Shown here one piece after another: positions 52,400-64,000 of a stretch of DNA of 64,000 bases. Origin of the DNA: Zygnema cylindricum (Eukaryota; Streptophyta; Zygnematophyceae; Zygnematales; Zygnemataceae); the NCBI GenBank assembly GCA_037447655.1, contig JBBHKE010002338.1:1-64000 (forward strand). Reading direction: 5' to 3'. Both the position numbers and the translations under genes were made by a program. Positions within the stretch are counted from its first letter, which is position 1, and each line of letters starts with the position of its first letter. Under the pieces are notes generated by a model. The model ran no database searches. It worked only from the letters and a program-made list of their open reading frames with translations, and was not told the origin of the DNA.

Positions 52400-55300
52400 T
52401 TATTCATCCTCGTCGTCAAGGTCGTCACCACCTCCATGCCCATCGACCTGGAGGTTTGACCCTCCTTCGTACTCTTCTGGCTTGCCCTGCGAATCATCTT
52501 CATCCTCACCTTGTGACAATTCCCGCCTATTGTCACTGTTCACACGGCTCGGCCCTTCACCATCTCGCTCACGAACCGAAGGTTCTTCATCTCCTGCGTC
52601 ACAAATAACCCATCCACTTTCACTTGCATTTCAACATAAGCAGCGAGGTGTCCTCATTAGTCGAAACCGTACGTGCCTCAGGATAGATCTCTAGTGTATG
52701 CACAAAAAAAAAAATACTAATTTTCTAAGCACCACGAAGAAATATCCCTAAAAATCCGTGGTTTGTCAAAGGATCCAAACTGCACATTGATTCCTTGAGC
52801 TACACCGTGAACCGTATTTGAATAAAGAAAAATATTTGCCTGGGGTTTATATTAAAGCTACTAATTCAATTCAGTTCCAAATGACATGGCTGATTCAGAA
52901 CCGTTTTAACAAATAGCGTTAAGAAAAAAACAATTTGTGTCATTGATGCCATCTTAGATTCGAGGGGTAAAATTTAGGGGCACCGATATAGTGCCATTGA
53001 CACTAATAATGATACAGGGTGTACAGAACTGCTACCAAAGCCCAACCATACCATCATCGTCGTCATCGTCGTCGTCGTCATCACCAGAAGAGTCGCTCCC
53101 CACTTCTTCAAGTGCTCTCCGGAGGACCTCCTCCCGCTCCTACAAAGACAGTAAAAGGCCATCACTTTCCATTTCAATGACCGGTTGAAACAAATTAGCA
53201 ATGACAACCTTCAATTCCTCACATGTCAACAAAAGGCAACAGTGCGAGAGTCCAAACATGATTTTCATACAACAGAAAACCAGAAAGATCCTTTCAACCG
53301 AAATCCTAGCAAACCCATACAAGATATAACACTGAATGAACCAGCCACCAGGTTCAAAAATAACATGGTTGCACCGGGCTTCCCAATGGGACCTCCCGAA
53401 TATCATTTTGTTTCTGTTGTACAGCTTTTTTTCTTTTGGAGTTGATTACTATCGTTTGTCATGGGCATATACGGATTCCTGCGCATGCACATTGGTTATT
53501 TTTTTATTTTTGTTAAGCCTCGTTAACTAACATGTATCTTTTTATGGTGAAACCTAGTCCTTTGGAACAATATTTTTCCTATTGATATAACGAAAGAAAT
53601 TTACTTTCGTGCGACAAGGTTTTGCTCACATGGAATAGCACAACATAGGTAGTAGCTTTGTGCTATACTGAACGACAAACACGTTAAAACTCATGTCTCA
53701 TCTCATGGAGGAAAAGAGCTGCCCCAGATCTATGAACAAACATACGACCGTGCCATACTTGGTGCATTATTTCAAACATAATAAAATATGAATAAATTTC
53801 ATACAAAGTCAACCGCAGGAAAAGCTACATAAAAGGATCAATTAATTCATCAGAAGAATATTCATGAACTAAAGAATATCCTAAAATGAGTTCCTTAAAA
53901 GTTATTTCACCAAAAATTGCAAACTGACAGTCAACAAAACTTTCAAACATCGCGGATGACGACCGTCCTTAATAATTTGCCTGCGACGTTCAGGATATTC
54001 ATCTGTCTGGCATACAAACCTCTGATGGCCGATTCCGTCTTTTCAAATTGGAGAAGATTTTGCTTAGGCAGACAATGTAAGAGTGAACATTACTACATCG
54101 ATCCCATACATCTGTTCATTGCCTTACATATAAAGAACAAGCAAAGTCTAGCAATTAATAAAAATCTACTACAGCTTTAGAACAACTTCTCTATCTGCAC
54201 ATTGCCTACAGATAGCAATTGAATTAGTAAAACCGCCGAAAAAAAAACGCAGTCGACGCCTAGTCCTAGTCCTAGTTGCCACGCTCCTAAACAAACATCT
54301 TACAATTTTGCACATCGGAAATAGTTAGCGATGACAAACAGTCCCATTATATAGCAACAGACATGAAAAATTCAAGAATACTGTATCCATGGCACAAGAT
54401 CCATACCTTTGCCAATCTCTTTGCCTCCTCCAATTTTTGCAGGTCTTCTTCCTTTTCTATGTTGTCCACCTGCAAAAGAAAACAAACCATCAGAATTGAA
54501 GTATGCAAAAGGTGAAAGCTCCAGAAAAACAACATCAGCGTATATCACCAAACATATAGCCAAGAAGAGTGGCTAACACATTTTTTTTTTCGCATGCTAT
54601 GGCTAATTCCAACAAAGAAAACAAGAAATGAATAAAAAATCAATTCTACTCATGTGAACAGAAATTAACAAATCTGATATTTTCCTTCCAAAGCAAAAAA
54701 TATCCAATAACATCTCGACAGGAACGGCTTCACACATTTTCTGCCCCAGCTCTCTTAACCATGCCACTTTCTTGTGCCGATAGCAAAATTAGGTGCATAC
54801 AGTACCAGATCAGATTGCTTGCTTTGAGAACAGACCATCAAGTCGATACAGCAAATTAGAAAAGCAGGCCACGGACCTAGAAGGTAAAATCATAAGAAAA
54901 ACATGCCAACCTGATCAACAAGACCAAAAGAAAGAGTGATGTCTATGGTCATACGCCAACAATCTTTAACCATCGAACACGCTCACAAGAAGATAGGAGT
55001 CGAAATCATGAAAAATTGCTAATCACCTTCACAATTTGCTCAAGAGGCACCAGTGTGAGAGGAGCAGGTCCACTTATATCCGACGAACCATTCGGGACAT
55101 CGTCCGTCGATGCGGGCCCTCCAATACCTTGAACGCCTTTTACATTCCCTGATGTCCGAACCTTTGTTGTCGGTCCTTTACTCTGTCCTCGCCCTCGTAC
55201 AGGAGGAGGAGAGACTACTGCTTTTGGGTTCGAGAGCCGCTTTACGCTGTTGCGACCATTGCCCCTACCAGCCCCGGCTCCATCAGGAGCTCTGGGAACC

Positions 55301-58300
55301 AGCTTGACAGCAGGACCAGGCAGCCAGACTATATCCTGCTTCGGCATCTGTGAAAACAGACAGGAAGAGCAGTCAAGTAAAGTAGGGCCAACCTAAAACA
55401 AGAAAGCTTAAGAGGCCCCATCCGCCATAAGAATAATCATGTTCAGTTACCAAGTGATAAATCAACAGAAAGGGTACAATGTCGGTAATAGTATGCTGAC
55501 GTTTATGGATAACGAGGACGGGATAGACATAAACAGACTATTCACTAGTGTTGTGTATCGGTAAGGATTTGCCGATAACCGATATGGGCCTTTTTTCGGG
55601 TATCCGATAATCGATATATTGGTACGATATATCGACATCGGTCTTATCGCCGATAAGTAGCCGATAATATTGGGTACTTATCGGCGATAATGCCGATGTC
55701 GATAACTATCGGCGATAACTGTACGGACCGTACAGATAGATGTACGGCCTGTACACTCAACTGTACGTCTTATTCCCCGGACGTGTACAAGCACAGAATG
55801 TACAGAAGCCGCCATAAGATCTGTACGGTTTTGATACGGATCCAGTAAAAACGATGTACCTTTCACATCCGACGCCATGGCTTTGTCCCTTTATTCCTTG
55901 AGATCCACTGGGGACCTGACACGTGTCAATCTGTCGGCTTTTTTGGCAAAAGCTGCCAAAAGAGCCATTCCGGGATGCCGGCGCTCACGCTGGCCCGTCC
56001 GCTCGTGTTTTCTCATTCCAAGTCGTCCGTTCGATTCCGGCGGCGCGCAGAATGTTATTTTGCGTCCGTTGTACTTTTGTGTCCGCCGTCCTTTTCCAGT
56101 TCCATGTTCACCAGTTTTTTAGTAAAACTCCGTACGTCGCCGTAAAATTATTGTTCAGTTAACCGGCCAGCGTTTATGTGCTGCGCTGTCCGTAATAAAT
56201 TGCAGTTAAACGGTAACGGAACAGATTTTTATACGTGGCATGCCACGCTATATAAAATCAATAAAATAATACAGTATGTTATAAAGTACTATTGTATGCA
56301 TACTATATATTTTTTTAGTTATCGCCGATATGGAATTTGTTGGTCCCAGACCGATATATCGGAACCTCTGACCGTTCGATAACCGATAACTATCGGTATC
56401 GGTGTTATCGCGATAAGTTTTTTACCGATACACAACTCTACTATTCACCCACAAAAAGAGCTCCCTTGGAACCACGAAATCAGATGTATTGCAACAGAGA
56501 ACAGGAATAGTGTAGGCCATTCAGATGCCTCCAGACGGAACCCTTGTTTCAACCACCATCTGGAACAGCAGCACATAGAATTTTACAGTGGACATACTGA
56601 CTGGGTAAAGAATGTGAACTGGACAAGGGTTTTAGAATGCAGCATGCAAAGAAATAACAAAGAAAACTATGCAATGACCAAATAGCACCTGGAATTTCAC
56701 AGAACTGTGTGGACATGTGACACAACCCATCGCTACTAGAAACAAAAAATCTTAATTCGAGTGCTATTTTGTTTTACACAATCAAAAACTAGTACTAATA
56801 ACACAAATTGTTTACATGGCTCATAATAGGCCACGTAGCAAGACCTAATTTAGTGTAGTTAGCAATAAATCCCCTTCAACGTTAATAGAAATGTAAGGTG
56901 TAGTTTTCTTCTGCATTTTTTTAAACATATTCCTTCCCTTGCCTCTCAGTCTCTTTCACAAGTGACTCTTGATTCAAACTGTAAAAACCCAATGTCCACA
57001 AAAAGCTCTCCTTACTGCATTTAACACCGGTAAATAATGTGGAATCCATTTCTCTCTAATTCGGTCCTTCCTGATGCCAGAGCAATGGTTCAAATCACTG
57101 ATGTCGACTAAGCCATGTTTGCAAATTCAGCCAGATACAGAAAAAAATTATAGTAGACCTGTCACAAAATGTGACTAGGTACTTGTGTGCAACCAGGAGA
57201 GCCCCTAACCTTCGACATTGCAGAGCAATCTGACCTTGTTTAGGTCCACCCATTCCCAGCTCTCTAGTGGAGTTCCCATGTCATAGACAAGCCCATGTTC
57301 ACCCTGTCAGCCCCCAATACCAATCGCTTTGTTAGGCACTAAAACTGAAAGCACTGTCACACAGAGCACAGCACATGCTACAGGCATGTGCCTGGCACTG
57401 TCTGTTTTTTTTCTGTTAAAAACACATCAGAAACAAGGGCCCTCTAAAACTTTATCAAAGAAACTATCGATGTAGAACCTAAGGTACATGACTATCATGC
57501 CATTTTGGGACATAAACAACATCTTCCATCCAAATAAATTGTAAGCTCAATGACTCGGCAACAAAGAGTTTGCTCCTTGAGCAAAAGAGACTGCCTCACC
57601 GTCTCCGGCCTGAAATCACTAATAACAGATTCGTAAAACTGAAAGCTTCCATCTGCCTCAGTCCATCGAGTCTTTATCCTCTTGCCAATCCATGGATGAA
57701 CGGCCTCATCAATTGCCTCAACAGACATCTGCCCAGTGCCAAAAGGCAGGACTCGACCCTGAGTCACGTGTCACAACAAAACATAGCCAAATGTTTTTGA
57801 AGAGAGAACACGTATTGTTCCCATCAAAAGTGCCTCGTTCAGTCTGCAATAATCCCAAAATTATCCGACAAGTACTTCTCTCCCCCACAGCTTTATCCAG
57901 CCAGCAGATCATTAAACATGTTAACCTTACAACAGGTACATCACCTGTAACAATGCCACTTAAAAAAAAAAAAAAAACACGCAAATACTAAAATCACAGA
58001 CACAAGCAGCATGATTAACAACTTCAAAGCATAAATGTTATTGAGAGGCAAGATACGCGTGTTATAATTTAATCGGCAGACAGTAATAAATACGCATGAA
58101 TACACTACAACCTAGAGACATCTAAATCGACATGTTTTGAAGCTTTACCCCTCTGCCTTTCCTTCCTTTCCCTTTCATACTCCCCCTCTTTGGAAGTGGT
58201 GATAAACGCGAAGGTGGTGCAACTGGCTCTAGTTTTGCTGGAGGAATTGGAGCAGATGGAGTTGGTAAAGGGCCAGTTGTCTTCTGTTTCTTCCGAGACT

Positions 58301-59714
58301 GAGGCCCAGATGGTATGGGTACAGGTTCTAAAACTGGTGGGGAAGGAGGATGAAATGCACCTCCAGCTTCCTGGGCTTTCTTCCATCTGCTGCAAAAACC
58401 GGAGTCTCCCACAGCTATCAAAAAAAAATTTAGGGCCCCAAGTGCCCACAGGGCTCAAATCAAAAACATGGATCTTGACCTCAGTCTCTCAAGCTAGATG
58501 AAAAGCGGCAGATTTGACAAGGCAAACCTGGCGAGAAAACTAAGGTAGTTGAAAATTCCATAACTCCAAAAAAATTGTCAATCGCAAAGCTCTACCAAGC
58601 ATTTCAAATAGTTTTCTGTAAGATTGGTTGCTCCCCAGTAAAGTTGTAACTTACCAAATTTTCTGAATACTTGAATCAGAATGGACACGATCTAGTAGCT
58701 GTCGATGCAAAATGTCATCAATGTTCAATTCCGTTCGCAAATCAGAAATCAGCCGTTCTTTAGCCTGCAGCGATACATAAAAAATGTAGGATAACAAGCA
58801 TTGTGCGTTTCAGAAATTTGAGGTTAACTAACACAGTTGTGCCACTTCTGTTAAAATGAGAAATGGAGCAAATGTCAGCTGCCAGATTATTACAGTGTCC
58901 TTCAATTCTTGTCTAAAAAACAAGACACCTTCTCTCGACTTCTCACCAAATCCACTGCATTGAACAACACCGCCCATCGCTATTAGAGTTGGCAAATTAT
59001 TAGCGTTGACCTCTTTTAGAATTAGCTACACTATATATTGTTTTGCCACGTGGCTCATTATGTAAGCCACTGACCTGAAACGTGTTATTAATACTAATTT
59101 ACGATGTTAGGTCAAAAAAACACGCCACTCGAATTAGAGTGTTAAACTCTAATAGCAATGGGCAGTGTAAGCCACCAAGTTGTATCTTATTGATGGCTTG
59201 ATGGAAAGGGGCACTCACCCATGTGATGGCTTCTGATTGGGCGCCAAATGCCCGCAGAACAGCTGAATATGCGTCAGCTTCCAGCTGCTCCAACTGCTCT
59301 TGGTATGACTGCCCGGCCTGAGGCTTATAATCGGGTCCTCTGGCAGGTGGAGCATTATGGCTTCTGCCTCTAGCGACCCGTCCTTGACCGGGTGCATCAT
59401 CTGGATGAAGAAAGAAGAGATACAGATACAATGTACAAAAACGAGAGGCTGAAAAGAACGGCAAGAAAAATCCTTCAAATAATTGCCTTAACACAGCATC
59501 AGCTTCAATGGTTAACATGCTCTACCTCTAATAATTTCGTGAAACAAAAAATCATGTACCGCCTCCAGGAGAAGAAAATAAACTACTCGAAACAAGCGAT
59601 GGCTAAAGCTGGAATGCGAACAAAAAAAAAAAAAACATCATCAAAACAAACCTTGCAGTAGAAAATGGAAAAGATTCACACGGAGCAAAGGCGCCAAAAC
59701 TTACCGTAGTCCAT
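52400..59714 (-). CDS. EML: EMSY-LIKE (EML) protein: ENT domain plus Agenet/Tudor domain
   Basis: Exons from the right: 59705-59714, 59219-59400, 58655-58764, 58149-58389, 57600-57758, 57235-57303, 55027-55347, 54407-54469, 53052-53139, 52400-52593. Phases agree and give 478 codons. The ATG at 59714 is the only start upstream of the ENT exon. The ENT domain (about 36-100) reads LEQLEADAYSAVLRAFGAQS, AKERLISDLRTELNIDD and LHRQLLDRVHSDSSI. SRKKQKT, typical of EML proteins, lies near 150. The Agenet/Tudor domain (about 182-257) has WIGKRIKTRWTEADGSFQFY and EHGLVYDMGTPLESWEWVDL. A coiled coil (365-400) and an acidic tail with ten Asp in a row (about 405-414) end the protein. EML proteins are nuclear readers of H3K4me3/H3K36me3 and take part in plant immunity and seed development. 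The 55348-57234 intron carries an hAT-type element. Confidence 0.93.
55546..56440. mobile_element. Non-autonomous hAT-type element, 895 bp, in an EML intron
   Basis: The perfect 8-bp duplication CTATTCAC is at 55538-55545 and 56441-56448. The ends are inverted: TAGTGTTGTGTATCGGTAA on the left, and TTACCGATACACAACTCTA on the right, which reads TAGAGTTGTGTATCGGTAA. Both subterminal regions are full of CGATA/TATCGG words (TATCGGCGATAA, CGATATATCGG). There is a GTACGG cluster at 55715-55850 and no transposase frame. The 466-bp element at 3722-4187 is a shorter relative. Confidence 0.93.
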
Positions 59715-60529
59715 CACTGCTTTAGAAGAGCTTATATTGCTTGTGTAGCTTGCAGTCGTAAGCCAGATTATTCCGTTTCTTTTTCAAGTAAAAAATGACC
59801 TATGTCTAAGTCCAAATTCCTTCGTTCATGACGACGTTTTTTTCTTTTTTGATACGACCATTCTTTTAATAATCATCACGCCATAACAGAAGCCTTTCAA
59901 CCACTGCAGTGCTTTTCTTTCTTCCCCAACATTCAGCCAAGCCTGGTAAGGGAGTAACCCTAATCCAAGATGGCAAGAGAACACGAGAAATCGTACGGAC
60001 GTCAATGTAGAGATCCACTTTTTAAAAGTGCAAACACTTCGCAGGCAGTTTGCAGGAAATTTACCGTGCGAAAAATTCCCCTATACTGCAGCAGACATTT
60101 GGTGCTATTACCGTGACAGGGAAATTATACGTGCGTTGGATTCTTACAGAAATCTGTACGGTTTTTTTAGAATTGTAAATTTTCTGTACGAGGTCCGTGG
60201 TTTCTAGCCAATACAGTACAGTACTGTACTTTACTGTACTGTACCGTCAGTAATAGAGTGCAAATTTTCCCTATTAGGAGGCCGTATAAAATGTCTACCA
60301 TTGGACATCGTCAAATTCTGACATTCCGACTTGTGGGTAGGCCATATGAAAGTTTCGCACGTTTCGAACGTACGAAATTCCAAAGCGACGATTGACTCGT
60401 TTATACCCTCTCAGCCATGGCCGACGAGGACCAACGCACGTCATCGCAATAGACTTGTGTTCTTGTTAAATGTTTTACCCCTGGTCTTCTCTTTTTTTTG
60501 TGTAATGTGTTTGATTCGTGCAGACTATA
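59715..60529. promoter_or_regulatory. Divergent intergenic region between EML and HAKAI
   Basis: 815 bp separate the EML start codon (minus) from the HAKAI start codon (plus), so both promoters must lie here. A run of GTACAG/CTGTAC words (60213-60248) forms an almost perfect palindrome, CAGTACAGTACTGTAC plus TTTACTGTACTGTACCGT. The bases before the HAKAI ATG (TTTTTTTTG...TTGATTCGTGCAG, ending 60523) look like a 3' splice site, so HAKAI may have a 5' UTR intron. No clear TATA box was found. Confidence 0.5.
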
Positions 60530-62244
60530 ATGCCTGAGAGGATGTTGACTATTCGACTTATCAAACATTCTGATCCTGTTTCTAATGGCAGTTCGAAGCC
60601 ATCCCATCAAAGATTAAAACAAATTTCCCTTTCTAGGCACAGCGTAAACAGTTACAATCACGCGGAAGTTGCTGAAACTTCTTTAGATAAAGACAAGACG
60701 TCGCGGATTAAGGGAAGCACTAGTGGAGGAGATTCTCACCAGGCTCCGGAGTCGCAGAAATTGTCGCAAAGCACCAGTACCAAGATTGAAGTGTCTGGTG
60801 TAGACATCGCCGGCTATAAAGTTGTTCGGAGAACTGGAGAGAAGGTCCATTTTTGTGTTATATGCAATTTCCCGATTGCCGTTTATGGCAAACTAGTATG
60901 TGTTTCTCTATTCCTTGCTGGCTTATGGGAAATTGATGCTCTTAAAACGTTTTAAGTAGAAGCGATATCTTTAGTTGCGGTGTACGCATTATTGGCTTTA
61001 GTACAAGTAAACGTTGGTCATGTTTGACATCTTGGGCTAAGGAAATCTTGCTGTTATTGTGGCAGGAACCATGTTTTCACGCTTTCTGCCTCACCTGTGC
61101 CAAAGCTGAAAAGAAATGCTTTCTGTAAGGTTTTCTTCTTTCTTCCTGGGTACCATTAAGACTGTGCTTGGATTTGTGTAGGAAATGCAAGGCTGAATTT
61201 TTTGATTCGGCTAACTGAAACCTGTCAAACATCTTCTCACCAATAATGCTGAGTTTTAGTTCTGGAAGCCAATCTTGCTGTTAAGGTGTATTATTTATGG
61301 GAGTCTAATTTACCTCTGATCCTACAGTGGGTTATTTATGTGTGGGGTTGTCACCAGTTTTTATTTGAACTGAAACCCTGTTGATAATTGAACTATTGGT
61401 GGGTTCAAAATATGTGTATTTTTTCTCTAATAACTTCTGCCTGTCTATTGTCAGTTGTGGAGCAGAAGTTTTGCGGATATCGATTGTAAATAGGCTCGAA
61501 GGCCTTTCCATCTGTGGAGCTCCCGGCTGTCTCCAATGCTTTTCTGACAGACCTGAACTTATCCGGCACGTAAGAAATACGCACCAAGATCTCGCTCAAG
61601 GCACTTTGCACAAAGTTAAAGCCGAAGCTGCTGTTCTTATGAAGGGTATCCTTGCGACTTCGACCTCGAAGAGACCAAGAACCGCAGAGCCTGCGGCTAA
61701 GACGCGAGGGGAGCCTTCTCTCTCCGTTTCTAAGGCTGTAGTTCCGTCTACTCTTTCTGATCCTGTTGGAGGACTAACTCCTGCTGCTAGCGTTTCTCAG
61801 CCAAATGGCCTCCATTCCTCACAACAGGGCCCGGGCCATGAGCACGCGGGAGAACGGGGTCAACAACCTAAAAATTCGCTTCAGCATCATTTAATGTTTC
61901 CAGAACCACGGCCACATATGCAAGGGCCTCCGGATTTCCACCCGGGTCATATGGGGCATGTGGGAATGCCTGGCGCAGGAGGGCCAGGGATGGGGCCCCG
62001 GGAAATGATGGGCCCGATGGATGGTCCCGGCCCAGGACGGCCCCCATGGATTGGACCTATGGGTCCTCATCCATATGTAGACCATAGACCGCCATATGAT
62101 GCACCCTTTGGAAATCAGCACGGGCCTCGCGGCAACTTTAGACCGGGGGTTCTCGACGATTTTGGCTATGGCTGGGGGATGGGGAATCAGAACTTTGGTC
62201 CAGCTCCAGCATTTGGTGGAGGCTGGAGGCCAACACTACAATAA
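60530..62244 (+). CDS. HAKAI: HAKAI-like RING E3 ubiquitin ligase
   Basis: Exons 60530-60895, 61066-61124 and 61455-62244 join in phase to 404 codons. The N-terminus (MPERMLTIRLIKHSD...) is followed by a disordered stretch. The domain characteristic of HAKAI starts VHFCVICNFPIAVYG (about 107-121). It continues EPCFHAFCLTCAKAEKKCFL and CGAEVLRISIVNRLEG, completing a C3HC4-like RING, then a zinc-finger-like CGAPGCLQCFSDRPELIRHV with H...H. The tail is rich in Met, Gly, Pro and His (MFPEPRPHMQGPPDFHPG, GHVGMPGAGGPGMGPREMM), as in plant and animal HAKAI. HAKAI is a nuclear component of the m6A RNA methyltransferase complex with MTA, MTB, FIP37 and VIR. The ATG at 60530 is preceded by a likely 3' splice site at 60523, and no in-frame ATG lies upstream in that exon. 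Confidence 0.95.
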
Positions 62245-63657
62245 ACAAAGCTGAAGTTGGAATGTTTGCGAGTGGGTGAATCTTTGAAGTTCTGGATTTA
62301 TGCATGGGATCTTTTTTGCTGGCTTGTCATTGAGGTGTTTTTCTTTCTACCGTGTTGAGGAATTGGTATATTGGTGTTTGACTCGAGGTGGTACTTGAGA
62401 TTTTTTTTGTATAGAGAAGAGACATAGCTTACATGAATTATAGTGCAGAATGCGGTCCCCTTTGCAGTGTTTGGGAATCTGAACTCTTAGGACATCAGAT
62501 GTTTGACTAAATTTTTTGTCCTTATCGCTCGATATTAACCACAACCTAGAGCGACCACTTAAACTGTGTATTTTTTTTTCGATTTTTTTTTTTTTTTTTT
62601 TTTTAAATGGAGTGTGCATTGTAAGTCTTTTCAAAGTTACTTGCTGTACCACGCAATTTCACATAGCCCAATTGAATTAAAAAGCCATCAGAAAACGAAC
62701 GATGGTTTAGCAAGTTCACTCTGGCCATTTTATGTTTTTAGGTCAAATGAACATATAGATAAACCTAAGTGTGGGAAAGGACTTGATTTGTTATATTGGA
62801 ATTTATCTTTTACTTTTTGTCTTTAAGGTGAATGTCACTATGTCACGCAACAAAAGGCCAAAAGTCGAAATCGTATTTCGCACAAATGCGACGATAGCTT
62901 ACACAATTAGCTTAACGCTTAAACTGAGACAAACCTCGATACAATAGAATCGTGCGTGATATATTGTCTTCATATTTACGCGTTGATGTCCAATTCGTAC
63001 GGATTTCAACTTTTTTACGAAAACTACGTAGAATTCGTCTTTTTCATATTTTTCGTAAAATTCGTGTAAAATTCGCTGTACGGCCATGTACAAAAATGTA
63101 CGGAAAGCGCAATCTTATAAAATCCCTAAAAATCTTAAAAAGTACGGAAATTTAACAGAAATGTACGAAATTGTATGAAAGTGGACCCTAAAAAACCCAA
63201 AAGTACGAAATATCTACGGCAGCCGTACTGAAATATAAAGAAACGTACGGCAATGTACCTTGGAAACCCTACAAATCACCTAAATAACCCTAAAATGTAC
63301 GAACATAGACGGACACTGTACGTAATTGTAAAAATAATGTACGGGTACAAAGTAAGGTACGCATTCTATTAACTTTTCAAAAGCGTTTGATGCGTACCGT
63401 ACGTAGTATTCGTTAGTTTATACCGTGCGTAATATGCGCACGGGACATCTATGGATTTACGCAACCCCGGCATTGCGCAAACTACGTCGTCATATCCACA
63501 GCTCTGCGCTTCTGAGATTGCAAATCGACGGTTCCAAATAGATAGGCTTTTTGACGCCTTGCTGTTCTCCATAAGCAGTTACGCTCAAGAGTTCAGAGCC
63601 GCTGCGTAATTTTCTGTTTTTCGTGTGCCCTTTGGCTCATGGTTTTCTCGTCGCCAC
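62245..63657. other. 3' flank of HAKAI and GTACG-rich sequence
   Basis: 62245-62560 should hold the HAKAI 3' UTR. 62571-62605 is a poly-T run. From about 62990 to 63420 GTACGG, GTACGA and CGTACGG words occur at very high density. No gene is visible; the short frames have no domain. Confidence 0.5.
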
Positions 63658-63904
63658 ATGGAGTTGCCTCCCGCCCCCTGGGAGGGCGGTGGCCCTTCCG
63701 CTCTTGTAGCCGCTCTGACGTCGCAGCGCAGCTCGCGAGAACTTGCCGCGCGGTTGCGTTTGGCGCTGCGTGACGCGTCAGCACAATTGCCCCACTTGCG
63801 AATGCGTTCCCTGCGCCAGCTGGCAACACTGCTGGAGACGGTGGCGACCTCAGAAGATCTCGGCGCTCTATTTTGCGACAGCCAATTGTATCCCGACTTG
63901 CAAG
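63658..63904 (+). CDS. Probable first exon of an unidentified gene running off the window
   Basis: The ATG at 63658 opens MELPPAPWEGGGPSALVAAL. The frame continues without stop for 82 codons through helical, Leu/Ala/Arg-rich sequence (RSSRELAARLRLALRDA, LRMRSLRQLATLLETVA) to CAAG|GTGCGT, a good 5' splice site at 63905. The GC content is much higher than in the flanks, as expected for a real first coding exon. The helices suggest a HEAT/ARM-like N-terminus, but I do not recognise the protein. An alternative is a plain GC-rich promoter island with an accidental frame. Confidence 0.5.
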
Positions 63905-64000
63905 GTGCGTACAGAAAATAAAATGTTCCATAAGTTGGAATTCGTATGTCTTTCCTCTCTGTGGAAGTAAATGCTTCATGCTGTTGAATGTAACCTTCAT

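Noticed and set aside
59099-59218. Extension of the EML ENT exon beyond 59219
   Set aside because: The next conserved ENT residues (AKERLISDLRTELNIDD) are in the exon at 58655-58764, and a good GTGAGT donor is at 59218.

Overview
This window is nuclear DNA of a streptophyte: a land plant or, as I would guess, a charophyte alga such as a Chara relative. Four intron-rich genes match families of that lineage: a PTST2/PTST3 (FLO6)-type starch protein, a GH127 arabinofuranosidase, an EMSY-LIKE (EML) chromatin reader and the ubiquitin ligase HAKAI. The rest is mainly decayed transposable elements. The species is an inference; the gene families rest on conserved motifs and on exon phases that I checked to be consistent across every junction.

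Positions 1-9.4 kb hold no cellular gene. They contain degenerate repeats, two long inverted repeats, a small hAT-type element with near-perfect 8-bp target duplications, a complete solo copia LTR with a perfect 5-bp duplication, and a broken copia gag. Positions 9.4-21.5 kb are a nest of Ty1/copia elements: C on the plus strand (5'-truncated LTR, deleted interior, full 3' LTR), A on the minus strand and cut in its reverse transcriptase exactly at the end of C's LTR, and B on the minus strand, the most complete. Positions 21.5-24.9 kb hold a minus-strand gag-protease element (D) with two CCHC knuckles and an in-frame stop before the protease. Positions 24.95-26.8 kb are a decayed rDNA piece (18S tail, ITS1, 5.8S, ITS2, 28S head) interleaved with two copies of the start of another copia gag.

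From 28 kb onward the window is gene-bearing. The PTST-like gene (plus, 29.5-38.5 kb, 11 exons, 949 codons) faces the GH127 gene (minus, 40.6-48.5 kb, 11 recognised exons, 5' end not found) across a 0.5-kb polypurine tract. A LINE-type remnant lies at 50.2-50.8 kb. The EML gene (minus, 52.4-59.7 kb, 10 exons, 478 codons) carries an 0.9-kb hAT-type element in one intron and is divergent from HAKAI (plus, 60.5-62.2 kb, 3 exons, 404 codons). A probable first exon of another gene lies at 63.66-63.90 kb.

The cellular genes do not form a pathway: carbohydrate metabolism (starch granule initiation, wall L-arabinose removal) is represented by two and chromatin/RNA modification by two. I found no clear novel multi-gene system. 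The most unusual signals are the tRNA-like sequence carried inside a copia LTR family, the rDNA/retroelement chimera, the in-frame gag-stop-protease arrangement of element D, and the palindromic repeats near the start.
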